A stretch of DNA of 64,000 bases from assembly GCF_027563315.1 (NCBI RefSeq), contig NZ_JAMKBJ010000004.1, positions 1 to 64,000 of the forward strand, written 5' to 3'. This stretch comes from Paenisporosarcina quisquiliarum. Its GTDB lineage: Bacteria; Bacillota; Bacilli; Bacillales_A; Planococcaceae. A program made the position numbers and the translations under genes. Shown here piece by piece: positions 8,253 to 18,270 of this stretch. The notes beneath the pieces were generated by a model. The model had not been told where the DNA came from. It saw only the letters and a list, made by a program, of their open reading frames with translations, and ran no database searches. Positions within the stretch are counted from its first letter, which is position 1. Each line of letters begins with the position of its first letter.

Positions 8253-9079
8253 TCCTCTTCCACCTCCACGATTTTGCGGTTTGTCCATGCTAATGCTTGT
8301 TCCACACCACGTTGCAATGTGCTAGTAGTTGTGAAATCTTTCAAGTTAATTCCTAAAGTAACGATTGTTTGCGCAATTTCAGGCCGAATTCCGACGAGCA
8401 TACACTTCGCTCCAACTAAACGAACTGCGTCTGCTGCCTGAATGATATGATGTGCAACCATTGTATCCACAACCGGTACACCTGTAATATCCAATAATAC
8501 GACTTCTGCACGGTGTTTAACGACACCGTCCAATAAGTTCTCCATAATCAATTTTGCGCGTTCCGTGTCGATTGTTCCGACAAGGGGCATAACCGAAATC
8601 TTATCAAAAACAGGAATCAAGGATGCTGACAGTTCTTGCAAGGCAATTTTTTGTAATTGCACTGTACGTTCCCATGTCTTTGCATACGTTTCAACGATGC
8701 CATCACGCATTGGATTAATCCACTCAGCAAATACCATCACGTATTCTTTCATGTTCTGTTCAGTAATAGTTTTGTTTTGCTCTAACATGTCATAAACAAC
8801 TTGTGCAAAATGGTTAATTGCTTTCATGACAAAGCTGATGGACCAACCAAAACGGACCACTTTACTCGTGAACTCATTTAAACGATTTTCATAATTATTT
8901 TCGCCTTCAAACAAATTAGAGATCATTAACTCTGCAAATTCACGGCTTGTCTTATTGATGACATCTTGCGACATGATTTGAAAGAATTTTTCATCTGAAT
9001 CGTCTTTCATCATTTCCTGCCATCTTACTAATATTTCATCTAGATTATCTTGAATGAATGTTGCCATGTGTTTATTCAT
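8249..9079 (-). CDS. rsbR: RsbR, stressosome sensor co-antagonist
   Basis: A 276-residue protein with an N-terminal non-haem globin-like sensory domain (about 1-140) and a C-terminal STAS domain (about 160-270). Candidate phosphothreonines for RsbT are in GTIDTERA and VPVVDTMVA. With RsbS it builds the stressosome that holds RsbT. AGGAGG lies about 14 nt before the ATG, longer than usual, which may keep its translation modest. A -10-like TACAAT lies upstream, but I see no clear -35. It is the first gene of the operon. Confidence 0.94.
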   Translation of the reverse strand: MNKHMATFIQDNLDEILVRWQEMMKDDSDEKFFQIMSQDVINKTSREFAELMISNLFEGENNYENRLNEFTSKVVRFGWSISFVMKAINHFAQVVYDMLEQNKTITEQNMKEYVMVFAEWINPMRDGIVETYAKTWERTVQLQKIALQELSASLIPVFDKISVMPLVGTIDTERAKLIMENLLDGVVKHRAEVVLLDITGVPVVDTMVAHHIIQAADAVRLVGAKCMLVGIRPEIAQTIVTLGINLKDFTTTSTLQRGVEQALAWTNRKIVEVEED

Positions 9080-9170
9080 ACAGTTCGGTGAAGCCTCCTC
9101 GAATCAAATTCATACCTACCTTTTATTGTATCTGAAAATAGCCAACTACACACGTTTTTTAATCGTCTTC

Positions 9171-9205
9171 AAAAAAACACCGTCCGCAGAAGCTGCGCAC
9201 GATGT
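9171..9205 (-). terminator. Terminator after ndoA
   Basis: CGTGCGCAG and CTGCGGACG form a nine-pair stem with one mismatch, followed by seven T on the minus strand. It separates the toxin-antitoxin pair from the rsb operon. Confidence 0.88.
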
Positions 9206-9227
9206 TCATTCGTTATGTTATGTATGA

Positions 9228-9578
9228 TTAAAACTTTACAAGGCCAAGACTTATTTCAAGCGCCTCATCTACTTCTTCCATCAGTACATCATCCAGCTGG
9301 GTAATTTTATCGGTCAGCCGCGATTTATCAATCGTACGCAATTGTTCAAGCAAAATAACAGAATCCCGTTCAAACCCATACTTTTTAGCATTGATTTCTA
9401 CATGTGTTGGTAATTTTGCTTTTTGAATTTGCGCCGTGATAGCCGCAATGATGACTGTTGGGCTGAAACGATTCCCGATATCGTTTTGTATCACCAGAAC
9501 GGGCCTTGTTCCACCTTGTTCAGACCCGACAACTGGCGATAAGTCAGCAAAAAAAACGTCACCACGTTTTACGTTCAA
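9228..9578 (-). CDS. ndoA: MazF-type endoribonuclease toxin EndoA
   Basis: A 116-residue toxin almost identical in pattern to B. subtilis EndoA, which cuts mRNA at UACAU. Conserved stretches are [20 protein letters not shown] with the catalytic arginine in GTRPV, and [16 protein letters not shown]. It acts as a dimer that is blocked by the upstream antitoxin, whose gene ends 4 bp before it. The location just upstream of the sigma-B operon is shared with Bacillus and Staphylococcus. Confidence 0.96.
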   Translation of the reverse strand: MNVKRGDVFFADLSPVVGSEQGGTRPVLVIQNDIGNRFSPTVIIAAITAQIQKAKLPTHVEINAKKYGFERDSVILLEQLRTIDKSRLTDKITQLDDVLMEEVDEALEISLGLVKF

Positions 9579-9582
9579 GATT

Positions 9583-9864
9583 TCATCCTCCGCTTACGAG
9601 ACGCTCCACCGTATGCTCCGCTTCGTATTCCAAATGCAGACACTCGCTTGCAATAGACAAGTTGATATGGGACATTTCCACGTAGCCCTTGATCATCGCT
9701 TCTCGTATAAGATTGGGTTGAACATGTTTAATCACTTTTTTTGTCGAAATATAAACAAACTCTCCTGGCTCAGCCAGTTGTTGCTCTTTCTGTCTATCAA
9801 GATCGTTCACAAATTGTCGCGGAAGCTTAACGATAACTTCCTTTGTTTCTCTCTTTTCATTCAC
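9583..9864 (-). CDS. ndoAI: EndoAI antitoxin (MazE-like, GTG start)
   Basis: A 93-residue antitoxin: an N-terminal ribbon-helix-helix DNA-binding part ([14 protein letters not shown]) and a C-terminal toxin-binding tail ([15 protein letters not shown]) conserved in the family. An in-frame ATG exists at 9900, but GGAGG lies 8 nt before the GTG at 9864, and that start gives exactly the B. subtilis length of 93. It probably represses its own operon. Confidence 0.92.
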   Translation of the reverse strand: MNEKRETKEVIVKLPRQFVNDLDRQKEQQLAEPGEFVYISTKKVIKHVQPNLIREAMIKGYVEMSHINLSIASECLHLEYEAEHTVERLVSGG

Positions 9865-9994
9865 AGTCAACACCTCCGACAAACCCGTCCCTCTTTTCAA
9901 TACTTTTCTATCTTACCATTCAATACTTGGTATGAGAAGACAAAGAAGGAAAATATCTGACAATATTTTTAGTTTGGTCGGTTTATGTCGAACA

Positions 9995-11110
9995 CTATGG
10001 CGTATATGTCCTCGGCACTCGATTTGTCAGTACACAAGGAATTTCGTACGATATTGTTTGCAGTTTCTGGGCCCATTCTTCAATGTTTACTTGTTCATTT
10101 CCTTGTCTTCCAATTAACACTACCGGCTCGCCAATGGAAACATGTCCATTTAGACGGACCATGCATTGATCCATACAGATACGTCCAATTACCGGCAACC
10201 TCTTCCCTTGAATCAACACTTCTTGTCCACTTAACCCCCGAAGCATACCATCCGCATACCCAATTGGAAGGGTGGCAATCCACTCATCCTCATCGGCAGT
10301 GTAAGTAGCACCATAACTGATTGAAGAACCTGCAGGCACTTTTTTTACATGCACAACTTCTGTATGCAAGCTCATGACTCTTTCCAATGGAAACGGAAGC
10401 CCTTGATCAACGTAAGCTGATGGTGAAAGTCCGTACATTGAAATTCCGTACCTTACTGCATCGAATAAAGATTCTTTGTGCATTAATGCAGCGGCACTGT
10501 TCGCGGTATGAATGCACCGTGGTCTTTCAGGAAAGCAATGCAGAAATGTTTTGAACTTTTCCAACTGGCTTGTATACTGGACAACATCTTCATCATCTGC
10601 CGTCGCAAAATGAGTAAAGACACCATCAATCACGACATCTTGTCGATGATTGATGGTTTGAATAAGAGTGCTTAATTCTGATTCCGTAGTTACACCTAAC
10701 CTACCCATGCCAGTGTCGATTTTAATATGTATTTTCAGCATATTGGGTAAGGCCGGAATATGAAGAAACCAATCTGTTTGAAAAACGGTAAGCATAATGT
10801 CGTTTTGGCTAGCAGTGACTGCAAAGGAGGGGGGAGATGCACCCATCACGAGAATGGGCGATTCGATGCCACTTGCTCGCAAACGAATCGCTTCATCTGG
10901 TGTGGCAACGGCAAGCATGCTTGCCCCTGCCTTTACTGCAGCTGTCGATACTTCAAAATCACCATGCCCATAAGCATTTGCTTTTACTACCGCAATTACA
11001 TCTACGGCTGGTCCAATATGTTTCTTCAGATTAAGTATATTCATTTGTAACGCATTCAAATCAATTTGTGCGAATGTTGGTCGATAAAAATTAGCTGGTT
11101 GCATGGTCAT
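9995..11110 (-). CDS. alr: Alanine racemase
   Basis: A 371-residue PLP enzyme interconverting L- and D-alanine for peptidoglycan. The PLP lysine is in VVKANAYGHG near residue 43. The C-terminal domain carries the catalytic tyrosine region (SISYGATYTADEDE) and the IGRICMDQCMV motif. The product D-Ala feeds Ddl and MurF, encoded at 18352-20826. It follows ydcC on the same strand. Confidence 0.97.
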   Translation of the reverse strand: MTMQPANFYRPTFAQIDLNALQMNILNLKKHIGPAVDVIAVVKANAYGHGDFEVSTAAVKAGASMLAVATPDEAIRLRASGIESPILVMGASPPSFAVTASQNDIMLTVFQTDWFLHIPALPNMLKIHIKIDTGMGRLGVTTESELSTLIQTINHRQDVVIDGVFTHFATADDEDVVQYTSQLEKFKTFLHCFPERPRCIHTANSAAALMHKESLFDAVRYGISMYGLSPSAYVDQGLPFPLERVMSLHTEVVHVKKVPAGSSISYGATYTADEDEWIATLPIGYADGMLRGLSGQEVLIQGKRLPVIGRICMDQCMVRLNGHVSIGEPVVLIGRQGNEQVNIEEWAQKLQTISYEIPCVLTNRVPRTYTP

Positions 11111-11156
11111 TCCTCATTTAGGGTTCGATAGTTAGTAGATAGTTAGTATGAAGTTA

Positions 11157-12167
11157 TTATTTTAAATCTCCTGCTGTCATGGATGAAGCTACTGTAATCA
11201 TTTCTTCACGAGTCATTGAATCGGATGCCAGGAAGAACTGTACGCCATTTTGTTCCCAACTGATTGATTTATCTGTAATTGCACCGATGGCAAATCCAAG
11301 ATCAGCTGGGTCTCCAGCAGCAAATACAGGAACTAGGTCTACAGATTTTTTCGTAATTGGTGATTGAATGATCGTGAACTCTTTATTGCCGCCATATGTC
11401 ATGATGACGCGTTCTTCTTTATCATTTTTAATCACTTTTTCATCAAGCTTATCTACGCCTTCCCACTGTAAAGTAGGATAATGCGTTTGGAATACAGGTA
11501 ACTCTGCATCTGTACTAGCTGTTTCATTTTCTGTTGTTTCCTCAGAAGGCATATCCGCTTTGTAATCAGCAGCGCTTCTTGAAGTCCCTAACGTAATCTT
11601 ATCAAAAGTAATCAAAATTTGTTCTTGTTTTTGATCGTTCAGGATCGATACTTTTGTTGGAAGCAATGTTTTCTTGCTAATAAAGATTTGTTGAGTCGGC
11701 AACATTTTCTGGTGACTGTTTCTAGTTTTTGTTTCAAAGATATACGAATTTTTGTTTTCAGTCATAACTGATTCTTTATCCGCTTTAATATCTTGTGCAA
11801 GTGAACCGATTAAATAGGCTTGGCTATTTTTTTCCGGCCAATCGCTCTGGAATTTGTATGTCTTGCCTAATGTCGGAGTGATGACAAACACCCCTTCTTT
11901 ATTTCGAACAATCGTTTGTGAAACATCTTCTTCCGCTTGGCTAACTTTCACACGGTAAAATTCTGGTTTTGTGTGCCATACGCTTACTTCGTAAAGACGT
12001 GGTTCTGAACCTGTACTGATTTGCATCTGTGCTTCTAACTCGTACCCTTTTGTGTCAACCCATTTACTACTCAACTTCTTCAACACATCTTCTTTTGACT
12101 CCGCCCCACATGCTGTTAATAAAAGCATTAACAGTACAACTACTCCTGCAAATAAACGGCTACGCAT
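11157..12167 (-). CDS. LolA-like lipoprotein (YdcC type)
   Basis: A 336-residue lipoprotein. A signal peptide with lipobox LLTAC ends at about residue 20. The mature part resembles the LolA-like beta-barrel of outer-membrane lipoprotein-sorting proteins, and a C-terminal region has DUF4367-like features (PVFAAGDPADLGFAIG). Gram-positive members are membrane-anchored; B. subtilis YdcC has been linked to sporulation. The ATG at 12167 is preferred over 12185 because AAAGG lies 8 nt before it. Confidence 0.85.
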   Translation of the reverse strand: MRSRLFAGVVVLLMLLLTACGAESKEDVLKKLSSKWVDTKGYELEAQMQISTGSEPRLYEVSVWHTKPEFYRVKVSQAEEDVSQTIVRNKEGVFVITPTLGKTYKFQSDWPEKNSQAYLIGSLAQDIKADKESVMTENKNSYIFETKTRNSHQKMLPTQQIFISKKTLLPTKVSILNDQKQEQILITFDKITLGTSRSAADYKADMPSEETTENETASTDAELPVFQTHYPTLQWEGVDKLDEKVIKNDKEERVIMTYGGNKEFTIIQSPITKKSVDLVPVFAAGDPADLGFAIGAITDKSISWEQNGVQFFLASDSMTREEMITVASSMTAGDLK

Positions 12168-12224
12168 AAATCCACCCTTTCTCATATCGATCCGTTAAGA
12201 CATCTTATGAAAGAGGGACAGGGA

Positions 12225-12578
12225 TTATTCAACCAATATTACTTGGGCAGCAGCGAATTGTTTTGTGTGTGTGATACTCACGTGGCCGTTGACTTCCCGC
12301 CCTTTAAAATACAGGACAGGTTTACCGTCTTCGTTAGAATTTATTTCAATATCATGAAAGCTGCAATGCTTGCCAATGCCCGTCCCCATTGCTTTCGCGA
12401 AAGCTTCTTTCGCCGCAAAACGACCAGCCAAAAATTCAAGCTGTCTCGTCTCTTTCATTTTTGAAAAACGATCTAATTCATTGGCTGTAAGAATACGCGC
12501 TTTAAATTTCGGGGTAAGTATATGGGCAGCTTTAATACGTTCTATTTCTGTCACATCCAAGCCAATTCCTTTAATCAT
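12225..12578 (-). CDS. acpS: Holo-[acyl-carrier-protein] synthase
   Basis: A 117-residue phosphopantetheinyl transferase that activates acyl carrier protein for fatty-acid synthesis. The Mg/CoA motifs GIGLDVTEIERI at the N-terminus and FAAKEAFAKAMGTGIG near residue 57 are intact. It begins a minus-strand run acpS-ydcC-alr and is divergent from the rhomboid gene. Confidence 0.96.
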   Translation of the reverse strand: MIKGIGLDVTEIERIKAAHILTPKFKARILTANELDRFSKMKETRQLEFLAGRFAAKEAFAKAMGTGIGKHCSFHDIEINSNEDGKPVLYFKGREVNGHVSITHTKQFAAAQVILVE

Positions 12579-12648
12579 GCAACACTTCTCCTTTCAACCA
12601 TAGCCAATTTCACGGTATAATACTTTCATAGAAATTCGAGGTGAATTC

Positions 12649-13260
12649 ATGTTTAGTCGTACAGAAAATTTTTCACAATACATTAAGTTTTACCCAGTGG
12701 TTTCCACTCTAATTGCACTTAATGTAATTATTCATTTGCTTTCAATAGTCCCAGTCCTCGGCACTGTGCTATTTAATTATGGGGCAGGTGTAAATTACCT
12801 GATTTCGGACGGTCAATGGTGGCGCTTCATTACACCGATGTTTTTACATGCAGGCTTTTTGCATTTACTGTTTAACATGTTTTCATTGTATTTGTTTGGA
12901 CCGGAACTTGAAAAGCTTGCAGGAAAAGTTCGTTTTCTGACCATTTATTTTATGGCTGGTTTATTCGGTACCGTTGCAACATTCCTTTTACAAGATGCTT
13001 CTTATGTTCATGTTGGAGCAAGCGGTGCTATTTATGGATTGCTGGGTGCTTTTGGGGCACTGGTGTATTACGCTCGTAAAACATTACCCCAACTTCGCCA
13101 AATCATTTTACCCATTATCGTCATCAGTATTATCATGACATTCTTGACACCAAACATTAATGCAACTGCTCATTTAAGCGGATTGGCTGTTGGATTCCTA
13201 ATTGGACTAAGTTATTTTCATCCCCAAAGAATCATCAGCTGGAAAAAAAGAAAAAGATAG
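12649..13260 (+). CDS. Rhomboid family intramembrane serine protease (YdcA type)
   Basis: A 203-residue membrane protein with six predicted transmembrane segments. The catalytic serine is in GASGAIYGL (about residue 124) and the catalytic histidine in NATAHLSGL (about 176). Rhomboids cleave substrates within the membrane; the target here is unknown. A TATAAT box lies about 30 bp upstream of the ATG. The gene is transcribed against its neighbours and ends at a shared terminator with ydbT. Confidence 0.93.
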   Translation: MFSRTENFSQYIKFYPVVSTLIALNVIIHLLSIVPVLGTVLFNYGAGVNYLISDGQWWRFITPMFLHAGFLHLLFNMFSLYLFGPELEKLAGKVRFLTIYFMAGLFGTVATFLLQDASYVHVGASGAIYGLLGAFGALVYYARKTLPQLRQIILPIIVISIIMTFLTPNINATAHLSGLAVGFLIGLSYFHPQRIISWKKRKR

Positions 13261-13287
13261 GACAGCCTTAATGTGGCTGTCCTTTTT
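13259..13287. terminator. Bidirectional terminator between rhomboid gene and ydbT
   Basis: AGGACAGCC pairs perfectly with GGCTGTCCT around a 6-nt loop, with five T on the plus side. It lies between the converging genes ydcA-like (12649) and ydbT-like (13268). Confidence 0.85.
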
Positions 13288-14782
13288 CTATCACTTCATG
13301 TCCAGATGGTTCGTACCATGTCATTACTTTCTCAATATCTTCTACTTTCAGATGATCGACTTTTGCCGTCGCCCCAAGCATCCCTGACTTGATCGTTGTT
13401 TCAATTGAAGCAAGGGATTTTCTTTTTTGAAATGGGCTTTGGGTCATTTCAAGAGATTGCATTCTTTTCTTTTCAATGAAGAACGTATATTTACTGATTC
13501 CTCTATAGCGCAATGACAACTGATTTCGATGTAAAGAAAATCCTGCAGAATGGTGCTGCCATAGCCCAAGTAACAATACGATTGGAATCAGCAACAGCGA
13601 CAATAATCCATATGGATAGTAGAAATAACTGACGGCCGCAATGACTGGAAGCATCCATAGAAAATCCAGACGATAATAAAATGGCTTAGCCTCGTTTGGT
13701 GAAGTCGTCCAAGCTGGTTCAAAATCGAAATCGGCGAAAAGTTTATTAAGAGGTTGTTTGATTTCACTTTTCTTCACTAGAGGAAACAGTCTAATCTTTT
13801 TATCTTGATCCTCTAGGGACCCCCCTGCACTTTCCACAATGACCGTACAATAGCCAAATAATTGACGCAATGGATTTTCGACAATGCGAATGCCTTGAAC
13901 ACGCCCGATTGGAATGGAAACTTTCTTCTTTTCAAGCAATCCACGGGTTAAGATGATTTGATTGTTGTCCTGAACAATCGTAAATTGATAATAATTTAAG
14001 GTCGTCAGGATGACTGAGATTATCCATGCAAATAGCAAAAATACAAAAATACTGATAGCTACAATGAAGAAGCCAAATTTCAAGAACACGACAAACTCAT
14101 CGTAAATCTTCTCGTAAGGGATAATATCCGAAAACTGGGACATGAACACGGCTACCCCGGAGAAAACGACACCAATCCCTCCAGAAGTTGTAGCCAGAAT
14201 AATTAAATCCTTCATAGACAACTTAAAAATCGGGATGCTAGTATCCGTTTCATGAATTTGATCTTCCATTGATATTGCTTCGTCTGTTAAAATGTTCGCT
14301 TTACGTTTTTTTGCAATCGCCATTTCCGCTTCGATTCGTTTTGCATTTTCTCTTGTGATAGCGGTTAATTCTGCTTCCGCTTCTTTAGCTGAGCCAGAAC
14401 CGGCTGTCTCAATCGTTACTTTGACAAGTTTGAATGGTCGATGCAAAATACTTTCGGTATAATTCAGGCTTTGAATTCGTTCAAAAGGAATATAGCGTTT
14501 CTTCTTCACGAACAATCCGTATTCAATCCGTAGTTCATCTTCTTCAAACCAGTAAACAAAACGTTTCCATTTAATGATTCCACTTCCTAATATAATCGTC
14601 AGTACAAGAAACCCGACAATATAAGGAACAAAATCTGTCCAATGGCCGCCTTCATAGGAATCTCCCTGAAATCCATTTACAACAAAAATGAAGATAAACG
14701 GAAAGATTAAATCCTTTAAACCTTTAATAAAATTAACAGCGGCTGAAATCGGATGAAGTTTAAACCGTTCGTTAGACATCAT
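13268..14782 (-). CDS. bPH2-domain membrane protein (YdbT type)
   Basis: A 504-residue membrane protein with pleckstrin-like bPH2 (DUF304) repeats separated by paired membrane segments (around residues 20-70, 185-260 and 385-420). It overlaps the upstream ydbS-like gene by 11 bp and the pair is conserved next to cshA in B. subtilis. The molecular function is unknown; a membrane or envelope-stress role is suggested for the pair in Bacillus. The start at 14782 follows AGGGTGG; one at 14800 would put this site inside the gene. Confidence 0.85.
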   Translation of the reverse strand: MMSNERFKLHPISAAVNFIKGLKDLIFPFIFIFVVNGFQGDSYEGGHWTDFVPYIVGFLVLTIILGSGIIKWKRFVYWFEEDELRIEYGLFVKKKRYIPFERIQSLNYTESILHRPFKLVKVTIETAGSGSAKEAEAELTAITRENAKRIEAEMAIAKKRKANILTDEAISMEDQIHETDTSIPIFKLSMKDLIILATTSGGIGVVFSGVAVFMSQFSDIIPYEKIYDEFVVFLKFGFFIVAISIFVFLLFAWIISVILTTLNYYQFTIVQDNNQIILTRGLLEKKKVSIPIGRVQGIRIVENPLRQLFGYCTVIVESAGGSLEDQDKKIRLFPLVKKSEIKQPLNKLFADFDFEPAWTTSPNEAKPFYYRLDFLWMLPVIAAVSYFYYPYGLLSLLLIPIVLLLGLWQHHSAGFSLHRNQLSLRYRGISKYTFFIEKKRMQSLEMTQSPFQKRKSLASIETTIKSGMLGATAKVDHLKVEDIEKVMTWYEPSGHEVIEKGQPH

Positions 14783-15251
14783 CTTCCGCCACCCTTGCAA
14801 GTGTCGATATCCGACTTCTTAACTCATCCGCTTCACTCGTGATAAGTGCCGGAATGGTATGGTTGGTAGCGGCTGTCGAAATTGTAATGGAAGCCAGATC
14901 ATATCTACGTAAAATTGGACCTTGTTCCGTATCTACATGTTGAACTCGGACCATCGGCACTAGCGTCCTTTTGACGACAAACAGTCCATGCTGAAGTTCA
15001 ATCTCCTGTTCCCGCACTTCATATCGCCAACGTAGCCATCGTAACTTGGGGAATAAGTAAACAAATATGTATGTATAGAGTATAGGGAGTACGACACAAA
15101 TAACCATTACCCACCACGGCCCTTCAAGCCACCAATTCAAAACACCAGCCCCTATCGCCAATAGCCAAATAATTGCTGAATGCATTAAACCGTATAATCT
15201 CCAAACCTTTAATCCTTTCGGTGAGATTTGATTAATTGGTTCTTTCCTCAT
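14772..15251 (-). CDS. bPH2-domain membrane protein (YdbS type)
   Basis: A 159-residue protein with two adjacent membrane helices (about residues 20-68) and one bPH2/DUF304 domain (EIELQHGLFVVKRTLVPMVR). It is the first gene of the ydbS-ydbT pair and overlaps the second. AGGTG precedes the ATG. Confidence 0.85.
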   Translation of the reverse strand: MRKEPINQISPKGLKVWRLYGLMHSAIIWLLAIGAGVLNWWLEGPWWVMVICVVLPILYTYIFVYLFPKLRWLRWRYEVREQEIELQHGLFVVKRTLVPMVRVQHVDTEQGPILRRYDLASITISTAATNHTIPALITSEADELRSRISTLARVAEDDV

Positions 15252-15313
15252 ATAAACACCTACTTTCTTCTATACATACGATTTTACAGTAAATTTGTTT
15301 CATTAAAAAGAGC

Positions 15314-15384
15314 AGCTTCGTTGACTCCTGGTGCTATTGGAGGTATGAGTCTTTTTATTCGCGGTTTCGTGAAGTCTATTCGCG
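15314..15384 (-). repeat. 21-bp-period degenerate array (CGCGAATA family)
   Basis: On the minus strand CGCGAATA at 15384-15377 recurs exactly 21 bp later (15363-15356) and again, degenerated to CTCCAATA, at 15342-15335. It lies in the gap between the cshA terminator and ydbS. I see no gene in the plus-strand reading. Confidence 0.6.
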
Positions 15385-15428
15385 TTCGTAGCAGTTCTTC
15401 ACGTTTCAATCCTCCGAAATCAAGACAC

Positions 15429-15466
15429 AAAAAAATACCACAGCCCAAAAGGACTGTGGTATTTGA
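15429..15466 (-). terminator. Terminator of cshA
   Basis: AAATACCACAGTCC pairs with GGCTGTGGTATTT around a short loop, with a run of T on the minus strand, just after the cshA stop. Confidence 0.9.
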
Positions 15467-15473
15467 AATTTAA

Positions 15474-17015
15474 TTAGTTTTCACGACGTGAAGACGTACG
15501 TGGACGTCCACCACGGCTTGCAGAACCTTCACGTGATGAAGAAGAACTTCCGTCACGACCGCCAGTACGACGAGAAGGACCACGATCTGAGCTGCGACCT
15601 GAACCTGATGAAGATCTGCCGCCGCTGCTACGGTTGTTGCCTTTATAGCCACCGCCGCCGCTGCGTCCGCCACCACCACTACGCTCTTTACGAGCTGGTA
15701 ATGGGCGTTCTTCAGAAATTGATACAGGAGTATCACTTGGTTCACGTGTCATTGATTTCAATGCAGCAGCGATTACATCAACTGCTTCATATTTCTCAAG
15801 TAATTCCGTTGCGAATGCACGGTAATCACCGATATTGTTTTTGTCTACCATTTCAGCTAATGACTCAACAGCTAAACGTTGTTGACCGATTAGAGCCTCA
15901 TCAGAACTTGGTGGACGTAGTGGAGACATACGTTTTTTCGTTGTTTCTTCTACGATACGTAAGTAACCCATTTCACGTGGAGTAACGAAAGTTACTGCCA
16001 CACCACTTTTACCTGCACGGCCTGTACGACCGATACGGTGTACATAGCTTTCAGGATCTTGAGGAATGTCATAGTTATAAACGTGAGTAACACCAGAGAT
16101 ATCAAGACCACGAGCAGCTACGTCTGTTGCAACAAGGATGTCAATTTTGTTTTCTTTAAATTGACGAAGAACTGACATACGTTTCGCTTGGCTTAAATCA
16201 CCATGAATACCTTCTGCTAAATAACCACGGATGCTCAATGCATGTGACAATTCGTCTACGCGACGTTTTGTACGACCGAAGATAATTGCAAGTTCAGGTT
16301 GGTGTACGTTAATAACACGAGAAAGGATATCGAATTTTTCACGCTCATGCGATTTAACGAAAAATTGCTCGATGTTTTCTACTGTCATTTCTTTTGATTG
16401 AATTTTAACTACTTCAGGCGTTTTCATGAATTTCTCAGCAATTTTACGGATTGGTGTTGGCATTGTAGCCGAGAACAGCAATGTTTGACGTTCTGGTGGA
16501 ACACTTTCCATAATTGTGTTGATATCTTCAATGAAGCCCATGTTTAACATTTCATCCGCTTCATCTAAAATAAGCGTTTGAACGTTTTCTAGTTTTAATG
16601 TACGACGGTTGATATGGTCAAGAATACGACCAGGAGTACCGACGATTACATGTGGGTTATTTTTCAATGCACGGATTTGACGTCCGATTTCTTGTCCACC
16701 ATACACAGATAAAATTTTCACACGTTTGTCTTGACCGATTTTATAAAGTTCTTCTGAAACTTGAATCGCCAATTCACGAGTTGGTGCGATAATTAAACCT
16801 TGGATGTTCGGGCTTTTTGGGTCAATCTTTTCTACCAATGGAATACCAAACGCAGCTGTTTTACCAGTTCCTGTTTGTGCTTGACCGATAATATCGCGGC
16901 CTTCCATTGCAAACTTGATTGTACCTTCTTGGATTGGTGTTGCTTCTTCAAAACCCATACGTTTTACGGATTTTAATGTTGATTCGCTAATATTTAATTC
17001 TGAAAAATTTGTCAA
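15474..17015 (-). CDS. cshA: DEAD-box RNA helicase CshA
   Basis: A 513-residue ATP-dependent RNA helicase: Q motif near residue 5, Walker [16 protein letters not shown] box ([10 protein letters not shown]), SAT motif, and [10 protein letters not shown] in the second RecA domain. The C-terminal 80 residues are a disordered Arg/Gly/Ser-rich tail ([15 protein letters not shown]) for RNA binding. CshA works with the RNA degradosome and in ribosome assembly and cold adaptation. The start is TTG, with GGAG 8 nt upstream. An unusually long leader precedes it (17016-17347). Confidence 0.97.
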   Translation of the reverse strand: MTNFSELNISESTLKSVKRMGFEEATPIQEGTIKFAMEGRDIIGQAQTGTGKTAAFGIPLVEKIDPKSPNIQGLIIAPTRELAIQVSEELYKIGQDKRVKILSVYGGQEIGRQIRALKNNPHVIVGTPGRILDHINRRTLKLENVQTLILDEADEMLNMGFIEDINTIMESVPPERQTLLFSATMPTPIRKIAEKFMKTPEVVKIQSKEMTVENIEQFFVKSHEREKFDILSRVINVHQPELAIIFGRTKRRVDELSHALSIRGYLAEGIHGDLSQAKRMSVLRQFKENKIDILVATDVAARGLDISGVTHVYNYDIPQDPESYVHRIGRTGRAGKSGVAVTFVTPREMGYLRIVEETTKKRMSPLRPPSSDEALIGQQRLAVESLAEMVDKNNIGDYRAFATELLEKYEAVDVIAAALKSMTREPSDTPVSISEERPLPARKERSGGGGRSGGGGYKGNNRSSGGRSSSGSGRSSDRGPSRRTGGRDGSSSSSREGSASRGGRPRTSSRREN

Positions 17016-17347
17016 AATTTAATCTCCTTTTTGTTTACATTTGACAAATGGTTACATTTTCAGATGAAGTTGCGGCAAATTCGAGCCTATACGAGGAACG
17101 TTTCCGTTACTTAAAATTCTCTGTAGAGTTATCAGAGGGGACTTATATTTAAAGGAAAGCCCGGTCTTTTGCCGAGCGGTTCGATCAGTGGGGAGCATGT
17201 TCAAAGCGTTATGCATCACGCTGTCTCTTGTGACCTGTTGGTAGCCTTTGTTCAGTTCTAATGAGAACGAGGCTATTGTGATAGTTCACATATTTGATGT
17301 TTGAAACTAAACATCCTACCCTAAAAAATTGAACAAACCGTTATGTT
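17016..17347 (-). promoter_or_regulatory. Long structured 5' leader of cshA
   Basis: About 330 bp separate the upstream terminator from the cshA start, with no gene in it. On the minus strand several stems are visible: TAGCCT/AGGCTA enclosing GTTCT/AGAAC (about 17241-17276), AGCGT/ACGCT, CTCGG/CCGGG, and CTCT/AGAG nearer the gene. It probably contains the promoter and a regulatory leader. It matches no riboswitch class I know. Confidence 0.5.
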
Positions 17348-17388
17348 CAAAAAAAAGAGCTCTTCATCGAAAACCGAAGAGTCTTTAC
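17348..17388 (-). terminator. Terminator of the esterase gene
   Basis: CTCTTC pairs with GAAGAG on the minus strand and is followed by CTC and eight T. It separates the esterase from the cshA leader. Confidence 0.8.
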
Positions 17389-17446
17389 ACAAAATGTATC
17401 CATTGCTCTAATTACTTTAACACGAATAAAGACGATATGCAATTAA

Positions 17447-18166
17447 TCAGCCACAGTCGTAATAATTAGTTTTCTCATTCTTTTCCAGAAATACTAAGAC
17501 TTCATCAAACCAATCGTCACAATCCTCACTATAGCAAATAAGATGTTTGCCGCATTCTGAAGTAACCATGCACTTCTCTTCCGAACCTAATCGGTCGTAC
17601 AAATATTGAGCTGAGGCGAATGGGACAATCCCATCCTTTTTCCCTTGCACAATACATACTGGTACTGTGATTGACTCATAATAAGGCTCGACCATTTTTA
17701 CGATACGCAAAAACTCAATCGCTGCTCGAATAGGCGTATGAGTTAATTTGTATTCGTATAAATGATAAAACGTATTGGTTGAAAGTTTCCCGCTCACGGC
17801 ATCCGCTACAATATCCTTAACGTCTTCTAATAGTTGTGCACCACTAATATATTTTGCAGCTGCACTGAGTAGAACGAGGCGGTCGATCTTGTAACGCATT
17901 GCCAAATATAATGCAATCAAGCCACCCATAGAGAATCCGACCACAACTACACGATCTACTTCTTTTTGCAACAACCTAAGAGCTTGTTCAGCTTCCATCA
18001 TCCAGTTTTCAGCTGTCAGCTCTGTTAATGATAGTGTAGGTCCGTGACCAGGCAATGTAGGGACTTTGACAATCCAATCCGTTTTCTCTTCAATATATTG
18101 CACAAAAGGCTCGATTTCATACGGACCTCCCGTAAATCCATGAATGCATAATAGTCCTGTTTTCAC
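17447..18166 (-). CDS. Alpha/beta hydrolase, carboxylesterase Est30-like
   Basis: A 239-residue serine hydrolase. The catalytic triad is visible: Ser in GFSMGG (about residue 77), Asp in VQGKKDGIVP (about 178), and His in GKHLICY near the end. The HGFTGGP motif at residues 9-15 forms the oxyanion region. The family hydrolyses short-chain esters and monoglycerides. It starts with GTG and has its own terminator. Confidence 0.88.
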   Translation of the reverse strand: MKTGLLCIHGFTGGPYEIEPFVQYIEEKTDWIVKVPTLPGHGPTLSLTELTAENWMMEAEQALRLLQKEVDRVVVVGFSMGGLIALYLAMRYKIDRLVLLSAAAKYISGAQLLEDVKDIVADAVSGKLSTNTFYHLYEYKLTHTPIRAAIEFLRIVKMVEPYYESITVPVCIVQGKKDGIVPFASAQYLYDRLGSEEKCMVTSECGKHLICYSEDCDDWFDEVLVFLEKNEKTNYYDCG

Positions 18167-18270
18167 TTTTTATCAGTCCCCTTTTGAAATCCAACGCTGT
18201 CTTATTTAATACTGTTGGGTTACCCAGTTCGTCATTTTTCAAACGCTTCATTTTAAGTAATAACCATGCA

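Noticed and set aside
14380-14480. Insertion sequences or phage genes anywhere in the window
   Set aside because: No transposase, integrase or phage structural gene was found on either strand; gene order is largely that of a core Bacillales chromosome.
15470-15745. An Ala/Val-rich 91-codon frame within the end of cshA
   Set aside because: It is a shifted reading of the Arg/Gly/Ser-rich tail of cshA on the same strand; the low-complexity sequence keeps alternative frames open.
17277-17290. TGTGA-N4-TCACA palindrome in the cshA leader as an Fnr/Crp site
   Set aside because: Fnr/Crp half-sites need a 6-bp spacer; here it is 4, so a chance or RNA-stem palindrome is more likely.
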